Origin: G020353115 sp964389685
Lineage (GTDB): Bacteria > Bacteroidota > Bacteroidia > Bacteroidales > VadinHA17
DNA: 26,633 bases
Assembly (NCBI GenBank): GCA_964389685.1
Contig: CAYMFM010000054.1
Span: 1 to 26,633 of the forward strand
Reading direction: 5' to 3'
Below, piece by piece: positions 1 through 9,245 of this stretch; the stretch's first letter is position 1; the number at the start of each line of letters is the position of its first letter. The translations under genes were made by a program, and so were the position numbers. Under the pieces are notes generated by a model, which saw only the letters and a program-made list of their open reading frames with translations, was not told the DNA's origin and made no database searches.

Positions 1-91
1 CACTCACCTCTCACCCCTTGTCCGCTGTAGGCGGGATTCACAACTCATAACTCACCTCTCATCTCTCACCACTATCTTCACTCCCCTCCGC
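1..91. repeat. Degenerate 7-nt tandem repeat (CTCTCAC/ACTCATA type)
   Basis: Read in steps of seven, the stretch gives CACTCAC, CTCTCAC, then a degraded part, then ATTCACA, ACTCATA, ACTCACC, TCTCATC, TCTCACC, ACTATCT, TCACTCC. The period is seven bases although single units differ. The array continues past the window's left edge, so its full length is unknown. It overlaps the last codons of the acetyltransferase gene on the minus strand, so part of it is translated as that protein's Gly/Ser/Glu-rich tail. It resembles the heptanucleotide short repeats known from cyanobacterial intergenic DNA in form, but that is only an analogy. Confidence 0.55.
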
Positions 92-559
92 CATCTTTTC
101 CATAGACTCTCCCGTCAACCGATACACCACCCATTCATCCATGGCTTCGGCGCCGATCTTTTCATAGAATTCTCTGGCTGGGTTCCATTTCAGCACCCAC
201 CATTCCATTCTTCCACATTTTCTTTTCCTGGCGAGCATTGCACAATAGTTCAGGAGTGCTTTACCAATGCCCTTGCCGCGGTATTCCGGAGTGACATAGA
301 TATCTTCGATATAGATACCTGGCCTTCCCAGGAAAGTTGAGAAATTGTGGAAGAAGAGAGTGTAACCAACCGGTTGGCCATGGTATTCGGCAATGATTAC
401 CTCAGCATAGGATTTTTCACCAAACAGCGTTTCATCCAGGATTTCTTTTGTGGCAACCACTTCATGGGCAAGCTTTTCATATGCTGCCAGTTCCTTGATG
501 AATCTCAGGATCAACGGTGTATCGGCAGGTTCAGCGAATCGTATGTTCAGGTTTTTCAT
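59..559 (-). CDS. GNAT-family N-acetyltransferase, SSAT-like (spermidine/spermine or thialysine type)
   Basis: This 166-residue cytoplasmic enzyme would move an acetyl group from acetyl-CoA to an amine. The sequence follows the SSAT/thialysine acetyltransferase pattern: IRFAEPADTPLILRFIKELA at the N-terminus, FFHNFSTFLGRPGIYIEDIYV in the middle, the acetyl-CoA loop YRGKGIGKALL, then EWWVLKWN and a FYEKIGA element. The reading frame is open upstream to 640, but the ATG at 559 is chosen because MKNLNIRF matches the family start and the upstream residues (PNPPNPFH) look non-coding. It lies downstream of the small membrane protein and the aldo/keto reductase on the same strand, so it may share their transcript. 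The C-terminal tail (MAEGSEDSGER) is encoded by the 7-nt repeat and is probably not part of the fold. The acetyl acceptor cannot be told from sequence. Confidence 0.88.
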   Translation of the reverse strand: MKNLNIRFAEPADTPLILRFIKELAAYEKLAHEVVATKEILDETLFGEKSYAEVIIAEYHGQPVGYTLFFHNFSTFLGRPGIYIEDIYVTPEYRGKGIGKALLNYCAMLARKRKCGRMEWWVLKWNPAREFYEKIGAEAMDEWVVYRLTGESMEKMAEGSEDSGER

Positions 560-658
560 GTGAAAAGGATTAGGGGGATTTGGAATATAACGACTGGAAA
601 AGAAAGACAGATCAATAGTTACATGGCTTGTACAAGTCATATCTCGCCAAAAGCAACA

Positions 659-886
659 CTATCCTGCTATTCCGTTCTCGTGGTTTTTAAGGTGTTCTTT
701 CTCTTTCCATTCGGCGATCTTCTCTCTCAGGAATTTCATGATGACTGGTATTCCAAGACAGAGGATGAACAGGATTAAGGGAATGATCAACAGGAAGATC
801 TCATCATCCGAGGGACCTGCCGTTCCTCCCTTACATAAGCAGGCGAAGGAGATAATCGATAACCAGATAAGGATATACTTTTTCAT
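659..886 (-). CDS. Small two-helix membrane protein, function unknown
   Basis: This 75-residue protein is not recognised. Residues about 4-19 form a hydrophobic segment (ILIWLSIISFACLCKG) that could be a signal peptide, a weak lipoprotein signal around Cys16 or a membrane anchor. Residues 31-53 form a clear membrane helix (FLLIIPLILFILCLGIPVIM). The tail is charged and helical (LREKIAEWKEKEHLKNHENG). It starts 15 bp after the aldo/keto reductase stop and is followed 99 bp later by the acetyltransferase, which suggests cotranscription. The membrane pattern and the tight spacing make it more likely real than chance, but no function can be assigned. Confidence 0.6.
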   Translation of the reverse strand: MKKYILIWLSIISFACLCKGGTAGPSDDEIFLLIIPLILFILCLGIPVIMKFLREKIAEWKEKEHLKNHENGIAG

Positions 887-901
887 TTCAGGTTGCTCTT
901 T

Positions 902-1897
902 TTAACCATTCAGAATTTGATCGATTTTTTGTAATTCCTGATCAGAAAAATCGGTATTATTCAGGCAGGCCATCGAATTCTGCAATTGGGAAACAGAGCT
1001 TGCTCCGATCAGAACCGACGTAATACGGTTATCACGAAGGATCCACGACAGAGCCATCTGGGCAAGGGATTGATCGCGTTTTTTTGCCAGCTCATTCAGC
1101 TTTCTCAGCTTATCAACCAGCTCTTTAGTGATGGCAGAACGTTCAAGGAATCCATGGGGTTTGTCTGCCCTGGATCCAGCAGGTATACCTTTTAGATACT
1201 TATCGGTCAATAATCCCTGGGCAAGGGGAGAAAAGGGAATACAGCCAACACCTTCCTCTTCCAGGACATCCAGCAATCCATCTTCCATATTCCGAACAAG
1301 CATCGAGTATTTGGGTTGATGAATCAGGCAGGGAGTGCCCATCTCCCTTAGAATGGAACAGGCTTTCCTGGTCATTTCAGGATCATAGTTTGAGATTCCG
1401 GCATAGAGTGCCTTCCCTGAACGGACTGCATGATAAAGTGCACTCATGGTCTCTTCCAGGGGCGTGTCGGGATCGGGCCTGTGGGAATAGAAGATGTCAA
1501 CATACTCCAATCCCATGCGATGGAGACTTTGATCCAGGCTGGTAATCAGGTATTTTCGTGATCCCCACTCTCCGTAAGGACCGGGCCACATGTAATAGCC
1601 GGCTTTCGTGGATATAACCAGTTCGTCCCGGTATGATTTCAAATCTTTATTCAGGATCCGTCCGAAATTGGTTTCGGCAGATCCTGGAGGAGGACCATAG
1701 TTATTCGCCAGGTCGAAATGGGTTATGCCGGAATCAAATGCTTTCAGGATAATATCCCTGGCAATTTCATAGTCGTCAACGAATCCGAAGTTGTGCCACA
1801 AACCAAGAGATACTGCAGGCAGTAACAAACCACTTTTCCCGGACCGATTGTATTCCATGGCTTTATACCGGTCAGATGAGGGTATATATTCTTCCAT
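902..1897 (-). CDS. Aldo/keto reductase, YghZ (L-glyceraldehyde 3-phosphate reductase) type
   Basis: This 331-residue cytoplasmic NADPH-dependent oxidoreductase would reduce small aldehydes. The catalytic tetrad of the superfamily is visible: Asp62 and Tyr67 in FDLANNYG, Lys98 in STKAG and His139 in YSHRPD. The N-terminal signature RYKAMEYNRSGKSG, then LPAVSLGLWHNFG, is typical of the YghZ/AKR14-like group, which in E. coli detoxifies methylglyoxal and reduces L-glyceraldehyde 3-phosphate. The full-length start at 1897 is kept because family members have a similar RY-x-x-MxY leader. It is the first gene of a minus-strand run and is divergent from addA, with 191 bp between them. The family is certain; the physiological substrate is inferred from it. 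Confidence 0.93.
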   Translation of the reverse strand: MEEYIPSSDRYKAMEYNRSGKSGLLLPAVSLGLWHNFGFVDDYEIARDIILKAFDSGITHFDLANNYGPPPGSAETNFGRILNKDLKSYRDELVISTKAGYYMWPGPYGEWGSRKYLITSLDQSLHRMGLEYVDIFYSHRPDPDTPLEETMSALYHAVRSGKALYAGISNYDPEMTRKACSILREMGTPCLIHQPKYSMLVRNMEDGLLDVLEEEGVGCIPFSPLAQGLLTDKYLKGIPAGSRADKPHGFLERSAITKELVDKLRKLNELAKKRDQSLAQMALSWILRDNRITSVLIGASSVSQLQNSMACLNNTDFSDQELQKIDQILNG

Positions 1898-1917
1898 TGC
1901 GTTTTAAATTATTTTGC

Positions 1918-1941
1918 TTACGCCCTTCCAGGGCTTCGTAA
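1918..1941. other. Short inverted repeat upstream of the aldo/keto reductase
   Basis: GCCCT and AGGGC (1922-1934) pair around a 3-nt loop. Outside them TTAC pairs with GTAA, with a 3-nt bulge on one side. It sits 20 bp before the reductase start in the divergent reductase/addA space. It could be an operator or a leader hairpin. The rest of the 191-bp space is AT-rich and shows no clear promoter apart from a TACATTTA box (2057-2064) ahead of addA. Confidence 0.3.
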
Positions 1942-2088
1942 ATATGAACTGAACTGATTCTAAATATATAAAATTTTGTAACCGAATCAAAGCATTATAT
2001 CATCATCTATTTTTCCAAAATCCGATTACCCGATTCCAACATTCCCGGTTTTTCAGTACATTTAATCCCGATTCATTCATCCGGATTA

Positions 2089-5000
2089 ATGGCACACCTC
2101 ACCGTATACAAAGCATCTGCCGGATCAGGCAAAACCTATACCCTCGCCTTTGAATACCTGCTGCACCTGATCCGCAATCCCTATGCTTACCGGAGAATAC
2201 TGGCGGTAACATTCACCAACAAAGCCACCGCAGAGATGAAAGGCCGGATTGTAAATGAGCTTTTTCACCTCGCCAAAGGAAATCCCTCGCCCTATCTGGA
2301 ACCATTGGTGAAAAGGAGCAGGATCCCTCCCGATGATGTGCAGAAGAATGCTCAGCAGGCATTTACCCTTATATTGCACGATTTCTCCAGATTCTCTGTG
2401 GAAACCATTGATTCCTTCTTTCACCATGTATTGAAATCGTTTACCCGTGAAATTGGACTTCAGTCAGGATTTAACCTGGAAATGGATGTTAAGAAGATTT
2501 TGACTGAATCGGTCGATGAGATGCTGTTCCGGTTGTCGGACAATGATCCCCTGAAAGAGTGGCTTGTGCGTTTTGCAGAAGCAAAAATTGAGGATGGTAA
2601 GTCATGGAATTTTAAACAGGATATCCTGGATATAGGGGAGGAAATATTCAGGGAAAAGTTTAAGCTTTTCAGCAAACCGCTGATTGAGAAATTGGGTAAT
2701 AAACAACTCCTTGACAAATACCTTGCTGACCTCAATAAAATTATCCATCAATTTGAAACCACCCTGCAGGATTTTGGCAGGAGAGGGTTGGAGTTGATTG
2801 CCCGGTATGATTTGTGTATCGAAGATTTTAAGTATGGAAAAGGAGGATTTGCCAACCATTTCAGGAAACTTGCAGAAAAAAAAGATTTCAATCCGGGTGT
2901 GAGGGCCCGGAATGCATGCAATACCCTCTCTTCCTGGTATACTAAAAACAGTGAGAAGAAAGAGTCAATTGGAAATGTATATAAGGCTGGATTAAACCAG
3001 CTCCTGTGCGATTCCCTTCACTTCTATGATACCCGCTCGGAAGATTATCAGACTGCAATAACCATTTCCAGATTCATCTATACTCTTGGTATACTAACCG
3101 ATTTAACAAAACAGGTCAGGGAATACTGCCTGGAAAAAAATCTGTTCCTCATTTCAGATGTTGCCGCATTGCTGAAGGAGATCATTGAGGGCAATGATGC
3201 ACCATTCATTTACGAGAAAACAGGAACGCTGTTTAACCATTTCATGATCGACGAATTCCAGGATACATCATGGATCCAGTGGCAGAATTTTCGCCCGCTT
3301 CTGGTAAATAGCCTTGCCGAAAATCACGATTGCATGGTTGTTGGAGATGTGAAGCAATCGATTTACAGATGGAGGAACAGTGACTGGAAAATACTGTCAG
3401 AACAACTGAACAAGGATTTTCAGGCTCCCTTGATCAGCACTCTGCCGCTCAAAGCCAATTGGAGAAGCAGAGAGAACATTGTTCATTTCAATAGCCTTTT
3501 TTTCAAAGAAGCAGCACTATCACTTGAAAACCGGTTTTTGTCAAACCTGGATGAACGGGCATCCGGTGAGGAACGAATAAAAAACTTCTCCGGAAAGATC
3601 ACAAGGGCGTATGAAGATACTTTCCAGGAGATTCCTGATAAAGAAAATAAAAGCGGTGGTTTCATCCGGCTGAAACTGTTTGATAAAGAAGAGAAAGATT
3701 GGAAAGAACAGGTAAAAAAAGAACTTCCCTCACTTGTGGATAACCTGCTTGACCGGGGATACAATCCCGGAGATATATGCATCCTGGTAAGGAATAACAA
3801 GGATGGAAAGGATATTGTAACCAGTTTGTTGCTGCAAAAATCGATGCGGGTAGATCCGGAGAACCATCAATACGAAGTCCTGTCCAACGAATCACTCTTC
3901 CTCGAAACATCTTCTGCTGTCTCACTCATTGTTTCCCTATTGAGGTATCTGCATACCCCTGATGACCGGATAAATGGCGCCTTTATGCTGTCGGAATATA
4001 ACCGGTACTTCAATCCAAACTCCCCCTCGGATCTGGGATTTTTAGAATCCATATCAAAGGACCCCGATTCACTACACAAACTGATAGAAGATTCATTCCC
4101 CCAAGGGTTTGTTAATGATGTACCGGTATTACCCTACCTGCCGTTGTATGAGATGATAGAACGGATTATCCGGAACTTTACCCTTCATCAGGTAGATTCC
4201 GAAGTTCCGTTTATTCAGGCTTTCCTGGATGTTGTTGTCGAATTCTCAAGAAACGAGACTTCTGATCTTCCGTCTTTTTTGGAATGGTGGAAAAAGGAGG
4301 GGCCGAAAAAGACCATATCCGTCTCAGACCAGCAAAACGCCATCCGGGTATTAACCATCCACAAAGCCAAAGGACTGGAATTCCCGGTGGTCATTATTCC
4401 TTACTGTGACTGGACCCTGGATCACATTCCCGGCAAACAGAACATCATCTGGTGTGAACCTGCCGGCAAACCCTTTGATGCCCTCGAACTGGTACCTGTA
4501 AATTATTCCTCTAAGCTTGCAGGGACTATTTTTCACGATGACTACTACAGTGAGAAACTGCATGCTTATGTCGATAATTTGAATCTCCTTTATGTAGCCT
4601 TTACCAGGCCGGTCGATAAACTTTATGTTTTTAGCCCGGCAGATAAAGAGGGTGATATGAAACAGGTGGGTGATCTGATCTATCATGTTATCCAATCCAT
4701 GGTCGTGAAAAAAGACCCGGGAGAGATGGAATCGTCTCCTTTCGGAAAACCGGTCAGCTGGCATGAACAAACACTGCAGCTTACCATTGGTATGGATCCG
4801 GTTGCAGGCAAGGAGTGGGATAGACCGCATAATATCATAACGATGCGCACCAATCGTCCGGCAGATACTCCGGCAAACCGGTTGCTGCTGAACCTTCACA
4901 AATCCGACTACTTTATCATGGAGGATGATGCAAAAACAGCCCGGATTAATCATGGAAACCTGATGCATGAATTATTTGAGCACATGATAACAGGAGATGA

Positions 5001-5370
5001 CCTGGAGTATGCTGTAAACCGGTTACTGATAAAAGGTAAAATTTCAGCCGGGCTCGCAAACGAGATGAAAAAAGAAGCGAGCGAAATGCTCTCGGACCCA
5101 CTGGCTCATGATTGGTTTAACAAAAAATGGGAGGTGAAAACAGAAGCAGATATTCTGCTGAAGAATAGAAAGGTCCGGAGACCCGACAGGGTCATGTTAA
5201 AAGATAAAGAAGCCATTGTGGTGGATTATAAATTTGGTGAAGTTGAAGAGGAATCGTACAAATCCCAGATCAGGCAATACATGAAATACCTGATGGAAAT
5301 GGGATACACTTCAGTCAGGGGATACATCTGGTACGGAAGTCTGAAAAAACAAATAGAGGTATTTCTATGA
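2089..5370 (+). CDS. addA: AddA-type UvrD/RecB-like helicase-nuclease (exonuclease V beta-like subunit)
   Basis: This 1093-residue protein is the helicase-nuclease subunit of an AddAB-type enzyme that unwinds and resects double-strand DNA ends for RecA-dependent repair. The superfamily 1 helicase motifs are in order: Walker A ASAGSGKT (residues 10-17), motif II DEFQDT (388-393), motif III VVGDVKQSIYRWR, motif V TIHKAKGLEF (756-765) and motif VI LLYVAFTRP (834-841). The C-terminal PD-(D/E)XK nuclease domain shows His960 (HGNLMHELFE), Asp1033 (RPDRV) and the DYK triad Asp1046-Lys1048, so both activities look intact. Its stop overlaps the next start by four bases (ATGA), which implies translational coupling. 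The third gene of the operon is the AddB partner. The match to characterised AddA proteins is by motif order; Bacteroidota versions are diverged. Confidence 0.93.
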   Translation: MAHLTVYKASAGSGKTYTLAFEYLLHLIRNPYAYRRILAVTFTNKATAEMKGRIVNELFHLAKGNPSPYLEPLVKRSRIPPDDVQKNAQQAFTLILHDFSRFSVETIDSFFHHVLKSFTREIGLQSGFNLEMDVKKILTESVDEMLFRLSDNDPLKEWLVRFAEAKIEDGKSWNFKQDILDIGEEIFREKFKLFSKPLIEKLGNKQLLDKYLADLNKIIHQFETTLQDFGRRGLELIARYDLCIEDFKYGKGGFANHFRKLAEKKDFNPGVRARNACNTLSSWYTKNSEKKESIGNVYKAGLNQLLCDSLHFYDTRSEDYQTAITISRFIYTLGILTDLTKQVREYCLEKNLFLISDVAALLKEIIEGNDAPFIYEKTGTLFNHFMIDEFQDTSWIQWQNFRPLLVNSLAENHDCMVVGDVKQSIYRWRNSDWKILSEQLNKDFQAPLISTLPLKANWRSRENIVHFNSLFFKEAALSLENRFLSNLDERASGEERIKNFSGKITRAYEDTFQEIPDKENKSGGFIRLKLFDKEEKDWKEQVKKELPSLVDNLLDRGYNPGDICILVRNNKDGKDIVTSLLLQKSMRVDPENHQYEVLSNESLFLETSSAVSLIVSLLRYLHTPDDRINGAFMLSEYNRYFNPNSPSDLGFLESISKDPDSLHKLIEDSFPQGFVNDVPVLPYLPLYEMIERIIRNFTLHQVDSEVPFIQAFLDVVVEFSRNETSDLPSFLEWWKKEGPKKTISVSDQQNAIRVLTIHKAKGLEFPVVIIPYCDWTLDHIPGKQNIIWCEPAGKPFDALELVPVNYSSKLAGTIFHDDYYSEKLHAYVDNLNLLYVAFTRPVDKLYVFSPADKEGDMKQVGDLIYHVIQSMVVKKDPGEMESSPFGKPVSWHEQTLQLTIGMDPVAGKEWDRPHNIITMRTNRPADTPANRLLLNLHKSDYFIMEDDAKTARINHGNLMHELFEHMITGDDLEYAVNRLLIKGKISAGLANEMKKEASEMLSDPLAHDWFNKKWEVKTEADILLKNRKVRRPDRVMLKDKEAIVVDYKFGEVEEESYKSQIRQYMKYLMEMGYTSVRGYIWYGSLKKQIEVFL

Positions 5371-6326
5371 GCAGTAGGATCTATAGCTGGGGACATGAGA
5401 GAAGGTTTAATGCCTACTCCAATTACTTCAAAAAAGAATTTGGCGAACGAGTTCAGAAAGTGAGCATTGATGCAGGATTTACATGCCCCAACAGGGATGG
5501 TACACTTGGATATGGAGGTTGCAGCTATTGTAATAACGAAGCATTTAATCCATCCTATTGCAAAGCCTCTAAACCCGTTGCACAACAGATCAAGGAAGGA
5601 ATGGATTTCCATAAAAAACGATACAGGAGAGCAAAAAAATACCTTGCCTATTTCCAGGCTTACTCAAATACCTATTCAACCCTCGATAACCTGAAAAAGA
5701 TCCATGATGAAGCCCTTAGCATCCCCGGAGTTATCGGATTGGTAATCGGTACAAGACCCGATTGCGTCGATCAGGAAAAGCTGGACTACCTCAGTGAACT
5801 ATCCGAGAAGGCCTTTTTGCTCATTGAGTACGGTGTCGAATCGTGTTATAACAAGACCCTGGAAAGGGTAAATAGAAAACATACGTTTGAACAGAGTGAG
5901 GAAGCGATTATCGAAACAGCAAATAGAAATATAAAGGTCGGTGCCCATATCATTTTCGGATTGCCGGGTGAAACCCGGAAACAGATGCTTGATGAAGCTG
6001 GAATCCTCTCCCGATTGCCACTCCATAATGTGAAATTTCGCCAGCTTCAGATCATAAAAGGAACAGAGATGGCCAGGGAATATTTTGAAAAACCTGAAAT
6101 CTTTAACCTCTTTTCATGGGATGAGTACCTTGATTTTTTTATCGAATTTCTCGAACGATTGAATCCGGAATTTGTGGTTGAACGATTTACCGGAGAAGCA
6201 CCTCCGGAATTGATTGTTGGTCCAAGATGGTTCATGAAACGTACAGATCAGATACTTACACTCTTTGAAGAACGACTGGAAGAGCTTGATTCCTGGCAGG
6301 GGAAGAAATTCAAAGCAACTGAATAA
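5367..6326 (+). CDS. Radical SAM protein, TIGR01212 / YhcC family
   Basis: This 319-residue radical SAM enzyme has the family signature TCPNRDGTLGYGGCSYCNN. Cys40, Cys52 and Cys55 (C-x11-C-x2-C) are the expected ligands of the 4Fe-4S cluster that cleaves S-adenosylmethionine. Further family features are the GTRPDC segment, the IEYGVES motif with its conserved glutamate, and HIIFGLPGET. The length is normal for the family. The reaction is not established for this family, though the sequence resembles the Elp3-like branch. The start ATG overlaps the addA stop (ATGA), and the stop overlaps the addB start (TAATG), so all three genes must be translated from one mRNA. Why a radical SAM enzyme sits inside the addAB operon is unknown. 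Confidence 0.9.
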   Translation: MSSRIYSWGHERRFNAYSNYFKKEFGERVQKVSIDAGFTCPNRDGTLGYGGCSYCNNEAFNPSYCKASKPVAQQIKEGMDFHKKRYRRAKKYLAYFQAYSNTYSTLDNLKKIHDEALSIPGVIGLVIGTRPDCVDQEKLDYLSELSEKAFLLIEYGVESCYNKTLERVNRKHTFEQSEEAIIETANRNIKVGAHIIFGLPGETRKQMLDEAGILSRLPLHNVKFRQLQIIKGTEMAREYFEKPEIFNLFSWDEYLDFFIEFLERLNPEFVVERFTGEAPPELIVGPRWFMKRTDQILTLFEERLEELDSWQGKKFKATE

Positions 6327-9211
6327 TGGACAACTTTCTGCAGCATATAGCCAACATCGTATACCGGAAATACGAAAAAGAGCTTGACAGGATTTGTATG
6401 GTCTTTCCGAGCCGGAGAGCCGGTCTGTTCTTTAGTAAGTACCTGTCCGAAATAACTGTTAAACCCATCTGGTCCCCGGCATGTAAAACGATTAATGAAC
6501 TGATGCAGGACCTGTCGGATCTGCAGGTTGCTGAAAATCTGGAACTGATATTTGAACTCTATAAAGTATTCAGAAAAGAGACCGGTACGACCGAAGGTTT
6601 TGACGATTTTTATTACTGGGGCGAAATGCTCCTGAATGATTTCGATGATATTGATAAATACCTGGTGAATGCAGCGGATCTGTTTCATAATCTTGAAGCA
6701 TTAAAAGAGCTCGAAGACCACTTTTCTTATCTGTCTGATAGCCAAATCGAGGCAATTAAAACCTTCTGGAAGAACCTGAATCCTATAAAGGATACAAAAC
6801 ACAAGAGCGATTTCATTCAGTTATGGCCTCTCTTGAACCGGATTTATTCGGGGTTCCGATCGGCCCTGCTGAATAAAAGAAGAGGGTATGAGGGAATGGC
6901 TTACCGCGAAGTGGTGGAAAAGATAATACAAGAGACCCTATTCGATCTTGAATTTGACACGTTTATCATGGTGGGATTCAATGCATTAAACTCATGTGAG
7001 GAGCGATTGTTTGAATTTTTATACAAACAGGGGAAGGGTATGTTTTTCTGGGATTATGATGAGTCTTATCTCCATGATATCAACCACGAAGCCGGTTTTT
7101 TTATCCGGAAAAACATGAAACGGTTTCCTCAGGCTGAAATGGATTTTTCTTTTTCGCACCTCGAAGGTAATGATAAAATGATGGAAGTTATTGCTGTTCC
7201 TACGGGAGTGGCACAGGCTAAACTTCTACCCCAGATACTGGAGAAAATACCCTGTATGACGAATGATGAACACGATAAAACGGCAATCGTTCTTGCTGAT
7301 GAACAGCTCCTGATGCCTGTACTCTATTCAATCCCCCCGGAAATTGAAAAGATCAATGTTACTATGGGTTATCCAATCAAAGATACACCACTCTATAGCC
7401 TGGTGATCCACCTGATTGATCTTCAGAAACGAAAAAAGGGTGATTCAGATAAAAACCTCTTCTTCTATCATAAACCGGTCCTTTCTATCCTAAGTCATCA
7501 ATACATCCTCAGGCAGAATATTCCGGAGATCAGAGAAATGATTGGGGAGATTATACGGGGGAATAAAATATTTGTAGATGCTTCTGTCTTCAAGCATAAT
7601 GAGTTGTTGAATATGATTTTCCGGAAAGTTGATACACCGGCACACATGTCAACCTACTTGATGGAGATTCTTCTCTATCTTTTCCATAAACTCAATCCGG
7701 AAGATCAGGATGAGCAGGAAAAACCCGCATTACACCAGGAGTATATGTTTCACCTCTACCTGGCGATCCAGCAGCTGGGAAATATAATAACGGATGAGGA
7801 AGTAACATTGAATCTGGAAACCTATCTTAAGTTGCTCAACAAGCTGGTTAAAAACAGGAAAATACCCTTTACCGGTGAACCCCTTGCCGGGTTGCAGATC
7901 ATGGGTATTCTTGAAACCAGAACCCTTGATTTTGAAAACCTGATCCTCCTATCCCTGAATGAAGGGATACTGCCCCGTGGACAATCAACCGGCTCTTTTG
8001 TTCCCTATAACCTCAGGAAGGGATTCGGATTACCCACCTTCGAACACCAGGATTCCATCTATGCCTATTATTTCTACCGGTTAATACAACGAGCCAAACA
8101 CATTACCTTCATCTATAACAACAACAGCGAAGGAATGAAATCGGGTGAAATGAGTCGCTTCCTGACCCAGCTTAAGTATAATCAGGCAATCAAACCGGTT
8201 GAAAAAACACTCGCATTTGATATTCAGATCGTGAATCCCGGGATCATGACCATCGAAAAGGATGAACGGATCATGCTTGATATCCTGAGCTATTCAGGCA
8301 ACGCCGAAGGTTATCCCTATTTGTCACCCAGTGGTATAAATACCTACCTGGATTGTTCGTTGAAATTTTATTTCCGCTACATTGCCGGTTTGAAAGAACC
8401 CGAGGAGATGTCGGAAGAGATTGACTTCAAGGTTTTCGGCAACATCCTTCATAAAGCCATTAACCGGCTCTATTCACCCTATAAAAATCGTATGCTGGAT
8501 GCAGAAGGCATCGGAAACCTGATCCGTGATCGGAAAAAGATACATTCCGCCCTGGAACAATCGATCATGGAGGAGTTCATTAAAACACCTGGTACGGGAA
8601 AAAACCGGGATTTTGGCGGAAGGAACCTGGTTATTCTCGAGATCCTGAGAAAATACCTTAACCGGATACTGACTGTAGACAGGAATTTTCTTCCCCTTAA
8701 GATTCTCTGCCTGGAAGAACTGTTTACCACCTGTTTGCATACCGTAAACCCTGGACAAACGATTGACATCCGGATTGGAGGGACCATTGACCGGATAGAT
8801 CAGACGGAAGGTACAGTCAGAATCATTGATTACAAGACCGGGAAAGGAGAATTAAACTATGGGGGGATGGAAAAACTGTTTCAAAAAGGGGATCCAAAAC
8901 GGAATAATGCAGTTTTTCAGACCTTCCTCTATGCTCTCCTGGTGTCTGATGAGTTCTCTGATGATGAAATAATGCCCGGATTATATTATGTCAGGGATCT
9001 TTATAAGGAACCGTTCGATTATCATATTCATTGTCAGGAAACCGGCGGTCCCGATTTGGTAATCAAGGACTTCCATCAGCAGAAGGAGGAGTTCCTGGTC
9101 CACTTGATTGAACTTGTGGAGGAAATGATTAATCCGGCAGTTCCATTCACACAGGTTGAGGATGAAAAGGTATGCCGGGTGTGTCCCTATCGGAAAATTT
9201 GTCACCGGTAA
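6326..9211 (+). CDS. addB: AddB-type PD-(D/E)XK nuclease with iron-sulphur staple
   Basis: This 961-residue protein is the likely AddB partner of the upstream AddA. The N-terminal helicase-like part begins ICMVFPSRRAGLFFSKYL where a Walker A would be expected, and no GKT/GKS loop is seen, so it is probably not an active ATPase. The C-terminal nuclease is well preserved: His709 (FGNILHKAI), Asp822 (GGTIDRID), Asp835 and Lys837 (IIDYKTGK). Four cysteines match the AddB Fe-S arrangement, with Cys677 (YLDCSLKF) before the nuclease and Cys950, Cys953 and Cys959 (C-x2-C-x5-C) at the very C-terminus. The domain order, partner gene and Fe-S cysteines make the call strong although the N-terminal half is diverged. 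The start codon shares one base with the preceding stop. Confidence 0.9.
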   Translation: MDNFLQHIANIVYRKYEKELDRICMVFPSRRAGLFFSKYLSEITVKPIWSPACKTINELMQDLSDLQVAENLELIFELYKVFRKETGTTEGFDDFYYWGEMLLNDFDDIDKYLVNAADLFHNLEALKELEDHFSYLSDSQIEAIKTFWKNLNPIKDTKHKSDFIQLWPLLNRIYSGFRSALLNKRRGYEGMAYREVVEKIIQETLFDLEFDTFIMVGFNALNSCEERLFEFLYKQGKGMFFWDYDESYLHDINHEAGFFIRKNMKRFPQAEMDFSFSHLEGNDKMMEVIAVPTGVAQAKLLPQILEKIPCMTNDEHDKTAIVLADEQLLMPVLYSIPPEIEKINVTMGYPIKDTPLYSLVIHLIDLQKRKKGDSDKNLFFYHKPVLSILSHQYILRQNIPEIREMIGEIIRGNKIFVDASVFKHNELLNMIFRKVDTPAHMSTYLMEILLYLFHKLNPEDQDEQEKPALHQEYMFHLYLAIQQLGNIITDEEVTLNLETYLKLLNKLVKNRKIPFTGEPLAGLQIMGILETRTLDFENLILLSLNEGILPRGQSTGSFVPYNLRKGFGLPTFEHQDSIYAYYFYRLIQRAKHITFIYNNNSEGMKSGEMSRFLTQLKYNQAIKPVEKTLAFDIQIVNPGIMTIEKDERIMLDILSYSGNAEGYPYLSPSGINTYLDCSLKFYFRYIAGLKEPEEMSEEIDFKVFGNILHKAINRLYSPYKNRMLDAEGIGNLIRDRKKIHSALEQSIMEEFIKTPGTGKNRDFGGRNLVILEILRKYLNRILTVDRNFLPLKILCLEELFTTCLHTVNPGQTIDIRIGGTIDRIDQTEGTVRIIDYKTGKGELNYGGMEKLFQKGDPKRNNAVFQTFLYALLVSDEFSDDEIMPGLYYVRDLYKEPFDYHIHCQETGGPDLVIKDFHQQKEEFLVHLIELVEEMINPAVPFTQVEDEKVCRVCPYRKICHR

Positions 9212-9245
9212 GGATCGATCGGTTTCTCCAGGACTTTGATTTTAT

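Noticed and set aside
347..778. Plus-strand open frame of 143 residues
   Set aside because: Overlaps the acetyltransferase and the small membrane protein antisense; phenylalanine/cysteine-rich shadow.
4351..4968. Minus-strand open frame of 205 residues
   Set aside because: Antisense shadow inside addA, over the conserved helicase motifs V and VI.
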